A stretch of 64,000 nucleotides of DNA from CAUZFZ01 sp963579025 (GTDB lineage: Bacteria; Planctomycetota; Planctomycetia; Planctomycetales; Planctomycetaceae): positions 62,001 to 126,000 of the forward strand of contig CAUZFZ010000004.1 of assembly GCA_963579025.1 (NCBI GenBank), read 5' to 3'. The stretch's first letter is position 1; every line of letters begins with the position of its first letter. Below the pieces are notes generated by a model. It saw nothing but the letters and a program-made list of their open reading frames with translations. It searched no databases and was not told where the DNA came from. Of the stretch, positions 52,841 to 60,311 are shown one piece after another. Both the position numbers and the translations under genes were made by a program.

Positions 52841-54244
52841 GTGTCGCAATCGCAGGAGTCACATTTCGACGTCATCGTCATTGGCACCGGACCGGGCGGT
52901 GAAGGTGCCGCGATGGAAGCTGTCAAACAGGGACGTCGAGTTGCCGTTGTCGAGCGTCTCCCGCAGATCGGGGGCAACTGCACGCACCTGGGAACCATCC
53001 CGAGTAAGTCGCTGCGGTCGGCGATCTTTCGGATGACCGAGGTGAACAGTAACCCGTTCTTCCGCGAAGCCGGCGTCTCGATCCATCTTGGATTGCGGGA
53101 CCTGCGTCGAAGCGCTGCCAGCGTCATCAGTCGACAAGTCGAGATGCGTCAGAGTTTTTACGACCGCAACGGCGTCGACGTCATTCGCGGTGACGCTGCT
53201 TTCGACAGTGCGCAGTCAATCACAGTGACGCGTCCCGATAATGCTTCGCCCGAACTTACGGCGGATGCGTTTGTGGTCGCGACTGGATCTCGTCCCTATC
53301 GACCGGACGACGTCGATTTTGATCATCCGCGTGTCTTCGACAGCGACACGATTCTGAATCTCGAAGAAACGCCGCGTTCGATGACGATTTATGGGGCGGG
53401 AGTCATCGGCTGCGAGTACGCGTCGATGTTCCGCAACCTGGACGTGAAACTGAATCTCGTCAACACGCGCAGCAAACTGCTGGAGTTCCTGGACGACGAG
53501 ATCATCGACGCTCTCAGCTATCACATGCGTGACACCGGCGTCCGTCTGCGGCACGACGAAGTCTGCGAACGGATTGAACCGCTTGACGACTGTGTCATCC
53601 TGCATTTGAAGTCCGGTAAGCAACTCCGCAGTGATGTTCTGCTGTGGGCCAATGGACGCGCCGGTAACACCGATGCTCTTGGCCTCGATGCCGCCGGTCT
53701 GACCGTCGACAGGCGCGGGCAACTCAAGATCAACGAGAATTTTCAAACAGACGTCCCGCACATCTATGCCGTGGGAGACGTTGCCGGACCACCCGCACTT
53801 GCCAGCGCGGCGTACGTGCAGGGCCGTTTCGCCGCGAGGCATCTGTGCAAAGGCGATTGCGGGCAGTTTCGCATCGACCAGATACCAGCCGGCATCTACA
53901 CAATGCCCGAAATCAGCTCACTGGGCTCCACCGAACGCGAACTCACCGAGGACAAGGTTCCCTACGAGGTCGGCCACTCGATGTTCAAGAACCTTGCCCG
54001 AGCCCAGATCGCGGGCCGTGCGGTCGGCATGCTGAAATTACTGTTCCACCGCGACACGCTGGAGATTCTGGGCATCCACTGCTTCGGCCCCAATGCATCG
54101 GAGATCATCCACATCGGCCAGGCCATCATGTCCCAGCCCGCGCCGCACAACTCGCTGCTGTACTTTATCAACACGACATTCAACTACCCGACAATGGCCG
54201 AGGCATATCGAGTTGCTGCGTTGAACGGCTACAACCGGCTGTGA
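52841..54244 (+). CDS. sthA: Soluble pyridine nucleotide transhydrogenase
   Basis: This FAD enzyme moves reducing power between NADPH and NAD+ in the cytoplasm. The protein has 467 residues from a GTG (52841) with GGAG 8 bases upstream. The FAD motif is IVIGTGPGGEGAAMEAVKQG. The segment GGNCTHLGTIPSKSLR lacks the redox-active Cys pair of the lipoamide dehydrogenase family, which is diagnostic of SthA. The NAD site is MTIYGAGVIGCEYASMFRNL, and the FAD end is VPHIYAVGDVAGPPALASAA. The dimerisation domain closes with FHRDTLEILGIHCFGPNASE. It is monocistronic, 9 bases from the convergent small gene. Confidence 0.95.
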   Translation: MSQSQESHFDVIVIGTGPGGEGAAMEAVKQGRRVAVVERLPQIGGNCTHLGTIPSKSLRSAIFRMTEVNSNPFFREAGVSIHLGLRDLRRSAASVISRQVEMRQSFYDRNGVDVIRGDAAFDSAQSITVTRPDNASPELTADAFVVATGSRPYRPDDVDFDHPRVFDSDTILNLEETPRSMTIYGAGVIGCEYASMFRNLDVKLNLVNTRSKLLEFLDDEIIDALSYHMRDTGVRLRHDEVCERIEPLDDCVILHLKSGKQLRSDVLLWANGRAGNTDALGLDAAGLTVDRRGQLKINENFQTDVPHIYAVGDVAGPPALASAAYVQGRFAARHLCKGDCGQFRIDQIPAGIYTMPEISSLGSTERELTEDKVPYEVGHSMFKNLARAQIAGRAVGMLKLLFHRDTLEILGIHCFGPNASEIIHIGQAIMSQPAPHNSLLYFINTTFNYPTMAEAYRVAALNGYNRL

Positions 54245-54253
54245 CTTCGCAGC

Positions 54254-54676
54254 TCATCGACCGCGAATGAACTGCACCAGCGAAGATGGATCGAACACAT
54301 TGAGGTATCGCGCTGCGTCGTCCACTGGCGAAATCTCGTAATACGTTTCGACCAGATCGCCAGTGAAATTCCGTGCCGGTCGGATGTAGGGATCGCCGAT
54401 TACGAGCGGAGCCAGCACCAGGTTTTCGAAAGGAATGCCCTGCTCGGGAACGTCGAGGTACGGGTAGTTCGGTCGATAGTCAAAGGCTGTCCCGGCCGTG
54501 CCGATGTGACCGTACGTCTTGCCTCGAACATAGTGAGCGCTGCTTCGCGTGTATTGTGACGCCCCGTATCCCGAGTAGGCGGGCCCCCAGGGACGCGGCG
54601 ACGCCGGAACATCCTGAGCGAATGTCACGGCCGAGCTGCACAGAAGCAGGGCGAGAACTGCGGTGGTCTTTTTCAT
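54254..54676 (-). CDS. Small exported protein of unknown function
   Basis: The protein has 140 residues with a clear signal peptide (MKKTTAVLALLLCSSAVTFA, cleavage before QDVPAS). The mature part is rich in Tyr, Pro and Gly (RPWGPAYSGYGASQYTRSSA, FDYRPNYPYLDVPEQGIPFE) and has no Cys. It probably resides in the periplasm or at the cell surface. I do not recognise the family. It stands alone, convergent with sthA, with no visible terminator between them. Confidence 0.75.
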   Translation of the reverse strand: MKKTTAVLALLLCSSAVTFAQDVPASPRPWGPAYSGYGASQYTRSSAHYVRGKTYGHIGTAGTAFDYRPNYPYLDVPEQGIPFENLVLAPLVIGDPYIRPARNFTGDLVETYYEISPVDDAARYLNVFDPSSLVQFIRGR

Positions 54677-54973
54677 GGTGGCCGGACCTTTCGAAGTCGA
54701 GGACGAGACACAGGCAACGTGCTCTTTCCTCAGCAGCTTCGAAACCGGCGCGCAATGATCGCAACAGGAAGTTAATCAGACCGAACAACCGGCCGCGGTG
54801 TGGCACGAACGACACGTTGCATGACGATCGTCTGAATCAGAACGGGCGATGTGTTGACTGACGGCAACGCCGACGAAACTCTGAACTGCCAGAGCGGTCG
54901 AACGCGCGGGTCATTCGCCAACCGACGGGCACGCGCCATGTTGCAAAACGGCAACACGCCTGCGTCGCAAGCG

Positions 54974-55131
54974 CCGTTTGTAGCGACCGTTGTTCGTAGT
55001 AACCGCATTCATGCGGTTATTCTCACCGCGGCGCGCACTGTCCGGTCCACAATCAACCAGACAGCACAGTTGGCACTCATTTCCGAGTCGCAACAAACCG
55101 GATAAATCCGGTTACTACGAACTACAAACGG
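54974..55131. repeat. Composite GTAGTAACCGCAT...GGTTACTAC repeat, copy 2
   Basis: The element is bounded by perfect 10-bp inverted ends, CCGTTTGTAG (54974-54983) and CTACAAACGG (55122-55131). Inside are GTAGTAACCGCATTCATGCGGTTA, GAGTCGCAAC and CCGGATAAATCCGG, in the same order as at 42774-42877. It ends 3 bases before the stop of the HEAT-repeat gene. The remaining 300 bases toward the small exported gene hold nothing I recognise. Confidence 0.82.
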
Positions 55132-55133
55132 GC

Positions 55134-56909
55134 TTACTCTTCTTTCTTCGCCACTGCCCTCAGCGCGAGATTCGCGGCGTCCTGTACTTGAACGACCTCA
55201 CTTTGTGCCGCTCCGATCAACGCCTGGTTCAGAGCGTCGTCTTCGATAGCGGCCACTGCCGCAATCTCTTTGACGGCCCGTGCAGCGCTCTCCTGTGACC
55301 GCCAGTCGCCCTTCGACAGGATCGTTGTCAGAAGTGGGACAGCCTTGGGATTCTGCAAAGCTCCCAGAACCCGGGCTCCGTACTGCCAGGAACCGGAGAC
55401 TTCGCTAATTTCGGCGAACAGCGGGGCTTCTATCTTTGCTTTCAATTCCGGATTGGTGCGAGCGACCCGCGCGAGTGCGAAGGAAGACGCATCGCGCGCA
55501 TTCAGAACGCTGTGGCTCAGCAGTCCGATCAGCGGCTGAATGGCCGCCTCCGACGGGTAGTACCCGGTTGCCCGAGCGGCGATCGCCGTCTTTCGCCAGT
55601 CGACCGGTTTTTCAAGTAATGGCTGCAGGATCGGTGAGACGGCCGCCAGTTCATCTTCGCTGGCCAGTGGAGCGAGTTGTTCCAGAGACTTACCGGCCGC
55701 CTGTCGGACGTTCGACGTGTCGTCACTGACACACTCGGCGATCGTCTCAATTGCACCGGTGAAACCACTGGCGCCAAGGAGTTTCACGGAATACGCCCGG
55801 GCGGACCATTCCTTCGGCTGTTCCATCGATTCGGTCAACGTCTTCGATGCGACGGCCGCCACGCGGGACGCAAACTGACGATCAACATTGCCGCCCCATT
55901 CCCGCATGATCCCGGCACGTGTCTTCAGCGACTCGGCCTTTTCGAGTTCCGTCAGCAGCAACGGATACAGTTCCGCTTGTCCGATGTGCTGATCCTTCCG
56001 CAGCCCGTTCAGAATGCGCCGTGCCTCGTTCGTGACATTGACCGTTCGGTCTCCGAGGTTGCGAATGACATAAGGCAGCGCTTCCTGATTTGACGGCCAG
56101 CCCCAGTTCCAGATTGTCCGCAGAGCATACGTCCGCATCCGCCACGATTCGTCGGTCTCGGAACCGTCCCCATGAGTGTCGGCCGCATTGAGCACGGCCG
56201 CTGTTGAGTCGGTGTTTCGAATGTGTTGAAAGAAATGGACGGCCGCGTTGGAGGCATTCAGAATTTCACTACCGAGCACTCCGGCAAGCTTCTCGTAGTC
56301 GTCAGGCTGCAGACGGGCACCCGCGCGAGCGGAGCGTTCGACTCCCTGCACAATCGCCTGTTGAATGCGCCAGTTTTCGGACGGCAGGCCGGCCAGTAGA
56401 AACTCGGCGTCTTCCGCTTTGGCGATCGTCGCCATTGCGCTGTGGACCGCGACGAGAACCGATTCCGAGGCGTCCGGTGCCTGTGCCTTCAGATAATCGC
56501 GTGCTGCGTCGACCGGCAGAATCTTCGCGATCGCCTTGCCTGCTTCGACGGCTGCCTCGATGTCCTTGTCATTCAGCGCCTCCTTGAGTGGTTCAACCGC
56601 TGCCTTTGCGCGGATGTTCCCGAGTGCGGTTGCTGTTTCTTTTCGCAGCAGGCCGCCCTGTTTCGCGTCGAGTTTCGTGATCAGTACCTCGATGACGGCA
56701 TCACGGTCATCACGAGCCTTGCCTCCGGGAGAGAAGATGACGCCCAATGACTTCGCAGCACTGGCGGCCACCTTGACGCTGTCGGCCTGAAGATTCTTGA
56801 GCAGACGTGGAACAGGATCGATGTCCGTTCCGGCTTCCTGGGCCGGGCACAGACCTGCACTGCAAGTCGCGACTGTAAGCATTGCGATCGTGAGCTGTTT
56901 CGTAAGCAT
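55134..56909 (-). CDS. Exported HEAT-repeat protein
   Basis: The protein has 591 residues with a signal peptide (about 1-23, ending LCPAQ) and GAGG 8-9 bases before the ATG. The body is made of HEAT/PBS-lyase-like helical repeats: LLRKETATALGNIRAKAAVE, PLKEALNDKDIEAAVEAGKA, then DDTSNVRQAAGKSLEQLAPL and later DWRSQESAARAVKEIAAVAA. Such solenoids bind proteins. No catalytic motif is seen. It is likely periplasmic. It is monocistronic and divergent from the DUF1080 gene. Confidence 0.86.
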   Translation of the reverse strand: MLTKQLTIAMLTVATCSAGLCPAQEAGTDIDPVPRLLKNLQADSVKVAASAAKSLGVIFSPGGKARDDRDAVIEVLITKLDAKQGGLLRKETATALGNIRAKAAVEPLKEALNDKDIEAAVEAGKAIAKILPVDAARDYLKAQAPDASESVLVAVHSAMATIAKAEDAEFLLAGLPSENWRIQQAIVQGVERSARAGARLQPDDYEKLAGVLGSEILNASNAAVHFFQHIRNTDSTAAVLNAADTHGDGSETDESWRMRTYALRTIWNWGWPSNQEALPYVIRNLGDRTVNVTNEARRILNGLRKDQHIGQAELYPLLLTELEKAESLKTRAGIMREWGGNVDRQFASRVAAVASKTLTESMEQPKEWSARAYSVKLLGASGFTGAIETIAECVSDDTSNVRQAAGKSLEQLAPLASEDELAAVSPILQPLLEKPVDWRKTAIAARATGYYPSEAAIQPLIGLLSHSVLNARDASSFALARVARTNPELKAKIEAPLFAEISEVSGSWQYGARVLGALQNPKAVPLLTTILSKGDWRSQESAARAVKEIAAVAAIEDDALNQALIGAAQSEVVQVQDAANLALRAVAKKEE

Positions 56910-57082
56910 GCTGTCCCCTCGGATGCGTCTGTCGTGGTTGGCACCGCATTCAGGCGGTATTTATAGGTGACCTCTTCCCACGCCCCGTGACACTTGCTGA
57001 ACTTCGTCGTTCGTGAGACTCTGGCGGACTCAGCGGAACGAGCCGCAGGTTGTCCGCGAATTCTGACCACGCGTCTATCGAC

Positions 57083-57883
57083 ATGAAAGTGACTCGCATG
57101 AACAACAGTCGCTGCTGGCTGACAACGATTCTGTTACTGGGGCTGGCTTCCAATCAGTGCCAGGTCGCGCTGGCCGAGGTTGGCGTTGGAGCAAAGCCGC
57201 TGAAGGAGGCGGAAGTCATTCTCGATGGCAGTCGCAAGATGCTGGATAAGAAGTGGACTTACTGGGAAGGCCCACGGTTTCAGTCATCGCTGCCGATCAA
57301 ATGGAAGGTTGTGGACGATCCAATCGATGAGGGTAACGTCATCATGACCGACGATCCCGTCGCTGCCGGAGGGAAGTATGGGACCGCGGACATCGTTACG
57401 AAAAAGAAGTACCGCGACTTCCGGCTGCATGTCGAGTTTCTGGCCATGAAGAAAGGCGGCAACAGCGGTGTCTACCTGCAGAACCGCTACGAGATCCAGG
57501 TGCTCGATGGCGACACGTCAGCTCACGGCATGGGAGCGGTGATCAACGAGCGCGCGGCGCCGCCCGATCTGTATAACGGCACGGGAAAATGGAACGCCTA
57601 CGACATCACGTTTCGGGCTGCGCGATTCAAAGACGGCAAGCGTGCTGAGACAGCGTTCGTGACGATGTACTTCAACGGAAAGAAGGCGCACTCGAACCAG
57701 AAGATCAACAAAGTCTGGGGCGGTCCGAATTCCGGGATCGATGGTGGCAATGACGGAGGCCGGGGCATCACGGATCGACCAGGCGGTCTGAAGCTGCAGT
57801 GCGAAGGTCACGATGTCCGCTACCGCAACATCTGGATCAAAGAACTCGACCTAGACAAGCCGGATACGGAATTCGAAGAGTAG
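57083..57883 (+). CDS. DUF1080 (3-keto-disaccharide hydrolase-like) protein
   Basis: The protein has 266 residues if the ATG at 57083 is used; an ATG five codons later is equally possible, since neither has a good ribosome binding site. A signal peptide ends near QVALA. The mature protein is a single concanavalin-like DUF1080 domain: KYRDFRLHVEFLAMKKGGNS, GVYLQNRYEIQVLDG, GKWNAYDITFRAARF, VTMYFNGKKAHSNQKINKVW, then GGLKLQCEGHDVRYRNIWIK. Members of this family cleave 3-keto-glycosides or bind glycans. It is periplasmic or extracellular. It is monocistronic. Confidence 0.92.
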   Translation: MKVTRMNNSRCWLTTILLLGLASNQCQVALAEVGVGAKPLKEAEVILDGSRKMLDKKWTYWEGPRFQSSLPIKWKVVDDPIDEGNVIMTDDPVAAGGKYGTADIVTKKKYRDFRLHVEFLAMKKGGNSGVYLQNRYEIQVLDGDTSAHGMGAVINERAAPPDLYNGTGKWNAYDITFRAARFKDGKRAETAFVTMYFNGKKAHSNQKINKVWGGPNSGIDGGNDGGRGITDRPGGLKLQCEGHDVRYRNIWIKELDLDKPDTEFEE

Positions 57884-57893
57884 AGCGGGTGGC

Positions 57894-57945
57894 CGGAAGT
57901 GATCACCAACGGAAAACCAAACTCTTGCGAGTTCGGCTATGACGT
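57894..57945. repeat. Degenerate GTAGCCGAAG/CTTCGGCTAC repeat
   Basis: The right half CCAAACTCTTGCGAGTTCGGCTA (57916-57939) matches the right arm of the element at 60261-60284 with one or two changes. The left half GTGGCCGGAAGT is a decayed counterpart of the left arm there. It lies just past the DUF1080 stop. Confidence 0.5.
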
Positions 57946-57959
57946 TCGCCTGCATATAA

Positions 57960-58003
57960 ACACAAAAAACGAGCCGCAGGCCGTTGTCGGACTGGGGCTC
58001 GTT
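57960..58003 (-). terminator. Rho-independent terminator of the RsbW-like gene
   Basis: AACGAGCC (57968-57975) pairs with GGCTCGTT (57996-58003). Read on the minus strand the stem is followed by TTTTTTGTG, a good T-run, about 20 bases after the stop of the kinase gene. Confidence 0.75.
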
Positions 58004-58022
58004 GATGTGACTGCCGCGTGAT

Positions 58023-58469
58023 TCAGTTGGCTCCGAGGCAGCAGTCGCGACGCATCGTGACCTGATTGCCGCGGTCGTTGTATTCCACGGAACTCATGAA
58101 GTGATTCATCATGAGCAACCCACGACCACCCGGCCGCTGTGCATTCTGAGGCGTACGCGGGTCTGCGACTCGCTCGGCCCTGAATCCCGGACCTTCGTCT
58201 TCCACTTCGATCCAGACTTCGTTGCCGCAGAAACCGTAGGCCACGCGGACATGCCGGCTGGAGTCACCTCCGTTGCCGTGAAGAACCGCGTTCACCATCG
58301 CTTCGTGAATCCCATGGCGCAGCGCCAGTGATTCAGAACCGGACACGCCGCACGCTTCGACCCGTTCGACGAATCGTTCGACAACATCGTTAGCAACTTC
58401 GAGTCGGCTTGGAATGCGCAGTTCCCAGAAGCTCTCGCACATCAATTCGTGTCTGACGCTGGAGACCAT
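58023..58469 (-). CDS. RsbW-like anti-sigma factor / serine kinase (HATPase_c_2)
   Basis: The protein has 148 residues, with a strong GGGAGAGG site before the ATG. The GHKL ATPase boxes are present: N-box RHGIHEAMVNAVLHGN, G1 box EVEDEGPGF, and G2-like PGGRGLLMMNHF, closing with QVTMRRDC. This is the short anti-sigma/serine kinase form (RsbW, SpoIIAB or BtrW-like). It normally binds a partner sigma or phosphorylates an STAS antagonist. Neither an STAS protein nor a sigma factor is adjacent, so its partner is encoded elsewhere. It has its own terminator. Confidence 0.9.
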   Translation of the reverse strand: MVSSVRHELMCESFWELRIPSRLEVANDVVERFVERVEACGVSGSESLALRHGIHEAMVNAVLHGNGGDSSRHVRVAYGFCGNEVWIEVEDEGPGFRAERVADPRTPQNAQRPGGRGLLMMNHFMSSVEYNDRGNQVTMRRDCCLGAN

Positions 58470-58761
58470 TTCCCTCTCCCGTTTTGCTGTCTCTCGGATT
58501 GTTCCCCTGCGTCCGGGTTCCCCTGAGACCGGCCGCAGACAATTCCGAATCGGCTGTTACGTCCCTCGGCATTCGGCCTTAACCGTTTCACCCGGGATGC
58601 CCGTTCGGTTGCGGAGAACTCTACCCTTCGTCACGTCGTGAACGACCCGTAAAACGAGGCATACCCCTCAAACGAACGATGAGACGTTCGCTCTGTCAGG
58701 ATTGTTCCGGTCAAATAAAAAATGACGCCCGGTCGGCCGAGTGACTGGCAGGGCGAGTTCG
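58470..58761. other. Intergenic region upstream of the RsbW-like gene
   Basis: This gap of about 290 bases contains the terminator of the DUF6513 gene at its right end and must hold the promoter of the RsbW-like gene. A dyad GAACGATGAGACGTTC lies near 58674-58689. No gene was seen. Confidence 0.4.
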
Positions 58762-58772
58762 TCACTCGGCCG
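58716..58772 (-). terminator. Rho-independent terminator overlapping the DUF6513 stop
   Basis: GTCACTCGGCCG (58761-58772) and CGGCCGAGTGAC (58734-58745) form a perfect 12-bp stem; on the minus strand it is followed after a few bases by ATTTTTTATTTG. The stem begins inside the last codons of the gene. Confidence 0.75.
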
Positions 58773-60171
58773 CCGGGGTCTGCTCACTCGTACCGGGATG
58801 ACACCATCCCTCTTGCACTGATTCGGCCGAAAGGAAGCCCCACGTTAGCTCTTCATCCTGAATGTATTGTTTATGGAGACTGAGAGCCGTGGCGGCTTTG
58901 CTAAGTTCAACGCCCAGGTAAAACGCATGGCCCTCGGACAACGTGTCTGTCGCATCGGCACGCACACGTTTGAACAATTCGAGCGGTTCAGTGCCGCGCC
59001 AGTAACCATCACGGTTCATCACGTGCAGTTCACCACGCTCGGCGAAAATCCGGTAATTCGGATCCTTCAATTGAGCCGCGAGTGCCTGCAGCGTTTCGTC
59101 GCCTTGCTCGGTTATGCGCGAATCACGCAGCGCAACGAGACTCGAGTCAACATGCTTGGGCAACGCCTGATGCTGCACACTGTGATGGACCTGTCGACGC
59201 GCCAGATCGAATTCCCGCACGGACGATCGCGCCCAGTTGATGACTTCCGTTGTCAGGACACTTCTGATTCCCAGTTCTTCGCAGATGCCCGCCAGCAGGA
59301 AATTGACACCGGCGGAGTCGACTTCGGTTAGCTCGGTCAGGTTGCCGATTCCCATCATCATTTCAACGTCTGGCCAGCGGCGTCGGGCGTCGAAGTAGCG
59401 GCTCAGCGAGGTCGCAAATCCGAAACCGATCGGTTCAATGATGGGGTCGATGCGGTAGTGGGCATCGCATGCGTCGAGCTGTTCAACAATCGGCTCCAGA
59501 CTATCGATCGAAAACGGTGCGTCAGGGATCGCCACCAGTTCTGCGTCGAGCTGTGTTGCCCATTCGATGTTGGACGTGTTGCAGCTCAACACCAGTTCCG
59601 CTCCGGCCGCGACAGACGCTTCGACCTCCGCGCGATCGAAGCTGTCGATGGAAATCCGCAGGCCGCGATCAACGAGCATGCGCGTCACTTCGCCAACGCG
59701 CGACCAGGATTCGCCGGGGATGCAGCCAATATCAATTAAGTCTGCTCCACTGCCGCGGAAGTGTTCGGCAAGTTCGACGATCTGCTGATCGCTCATCCGC
59801 GGTGCGTGATTGATCTCGGCCAGGATCTCGATCGAGTAGTTGCTCAAATCGATCGGCTCTTTGTCGGCCTGGCCGAAGAACTGTGGCAGATCAAACAGGC
59901 TCTTCGGGCCCAGTTCGAACCGCAGCCCGAATCTGTCTTCGAGCCGTGTCACTTCACCCAGGCACCAGCCCGGCAAAATGACACGGTCAAAGTGCTCACC
60001 AATTTCGAGTTGCCGGGCCAGCCAGTCCGTGTGCAGCAGCGCGGCGACGCTGATTTTTGTGACGTGAATGTCGCCGTCGAAGTCGACTTCTTCGGCGAGC
60101 TGGTCGACGACACGTCGCAGCGATTGCTCGGCCAGCCGGCCGGTCACAAACAGGATTCGCTCTTTGGGCAT
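58762..60171 (-). CDS. DUF6513 / dihydropteroate synthase-like protein (H4MPT C1 pathway)
   Basis: The protein has 469 residues from the ATG at 60171; a GTG 6 codons upstream is possible. The first 110 residues (MPKERILFVTGRLAEQSLRR, VILPGWCLGEVTRLEDRFGL) form the DUF6513 domain. A pterin-binding TIM barrel follows: IEILAEINHAPRMS, GADLIDIGCIPGESWSRVGE, LRISIDSFDRAEVEASVAAG, AELVLSCNTSNIEWA, then MMMGIGNLTELTEVDSAGVN. These proteins are found with tetrahydromethanopterin-dependent C1 genes in planctomycetes and methylotrophs and are thought to act in pterin cofactor synthesis. No mch, ftr or fhc genes are in the window. It is cytoplasmic and ends in a terminator. Confidence 0.87.
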   Translation of the reverse strand: MPKERILFVTGRLAEQSLRRVVDQLAEEVDFDGDIHVTKISVAALLHTDWLARQLEIGEHFDRVILPGWCLGEVTRLEDRFGLRFELGPKSLFDLPQFFGQADKEPIDLSNYSIEILAEINHAPRMSDQQIVELAEHFRGSGADLIDIGCIPGESWSRVGEVTRMLVDRGLRISIDSFDRAEVEASVAAGAELVLSCNTSNIEWATQLDAELVAIPDAPFSIDSLEPIVEQLDACDAHYRIDPIIEPIGFGFATSLSRYFDARRRWPDVEMMMGIGNLTELTEVDSAGVNFLLAGICEELGIRSVLTTEVINWARSSVREFDLARRQVHHSVQHQALPKHVDSSLVALRDSRITEQGDETLQALAAQLKDPNYRIFAERGELHVMNRDGYWRGTEPLELFKRVRADATDTLSEGHAFYLGVELSKAATALSLHKQYIQDEELTWGFLSAESVQEGWCHPGTSEQTPAAE

Positions 60172-60221
60172 GTCCGGAATTGTAATCACCCGGGCCGTGT
60201 GCCGAGATCAGCTTCCGAGGG

Positions 60222-60284
60222 GTAGCCGAAGTCGCCAGACTTTGGCCGGACCTGGGGAGACCAAACTCTGGCGAGTTCGGCTAC
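60222..60284. repeat. GTAGCCGAAGTCGCCAGA... inverted repeat
   Basis: The left arm 60222-60245 (GTAGCCGAAG, TCGCCAGA, CTTTGG) is inverted at 60261-60284 (CCAAA, CTCTGGCGA, GTTCGGCTAC) with two mismatches around a 15-base loop. It lies between the GH3 stop and the DUF6513 start on the minus strand. Confidence 0.8.
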
Positions 60285-60311
60285 ATCCATCAGTTCACGG
60301 CTGACAGAGCC

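Noticed and set aside
54772..55008. 78-codon minus-strand frame
   Set aside because: It starts inside the GTAGTAACCGCAT repeat and is Arg-rich with no recognisable feature.
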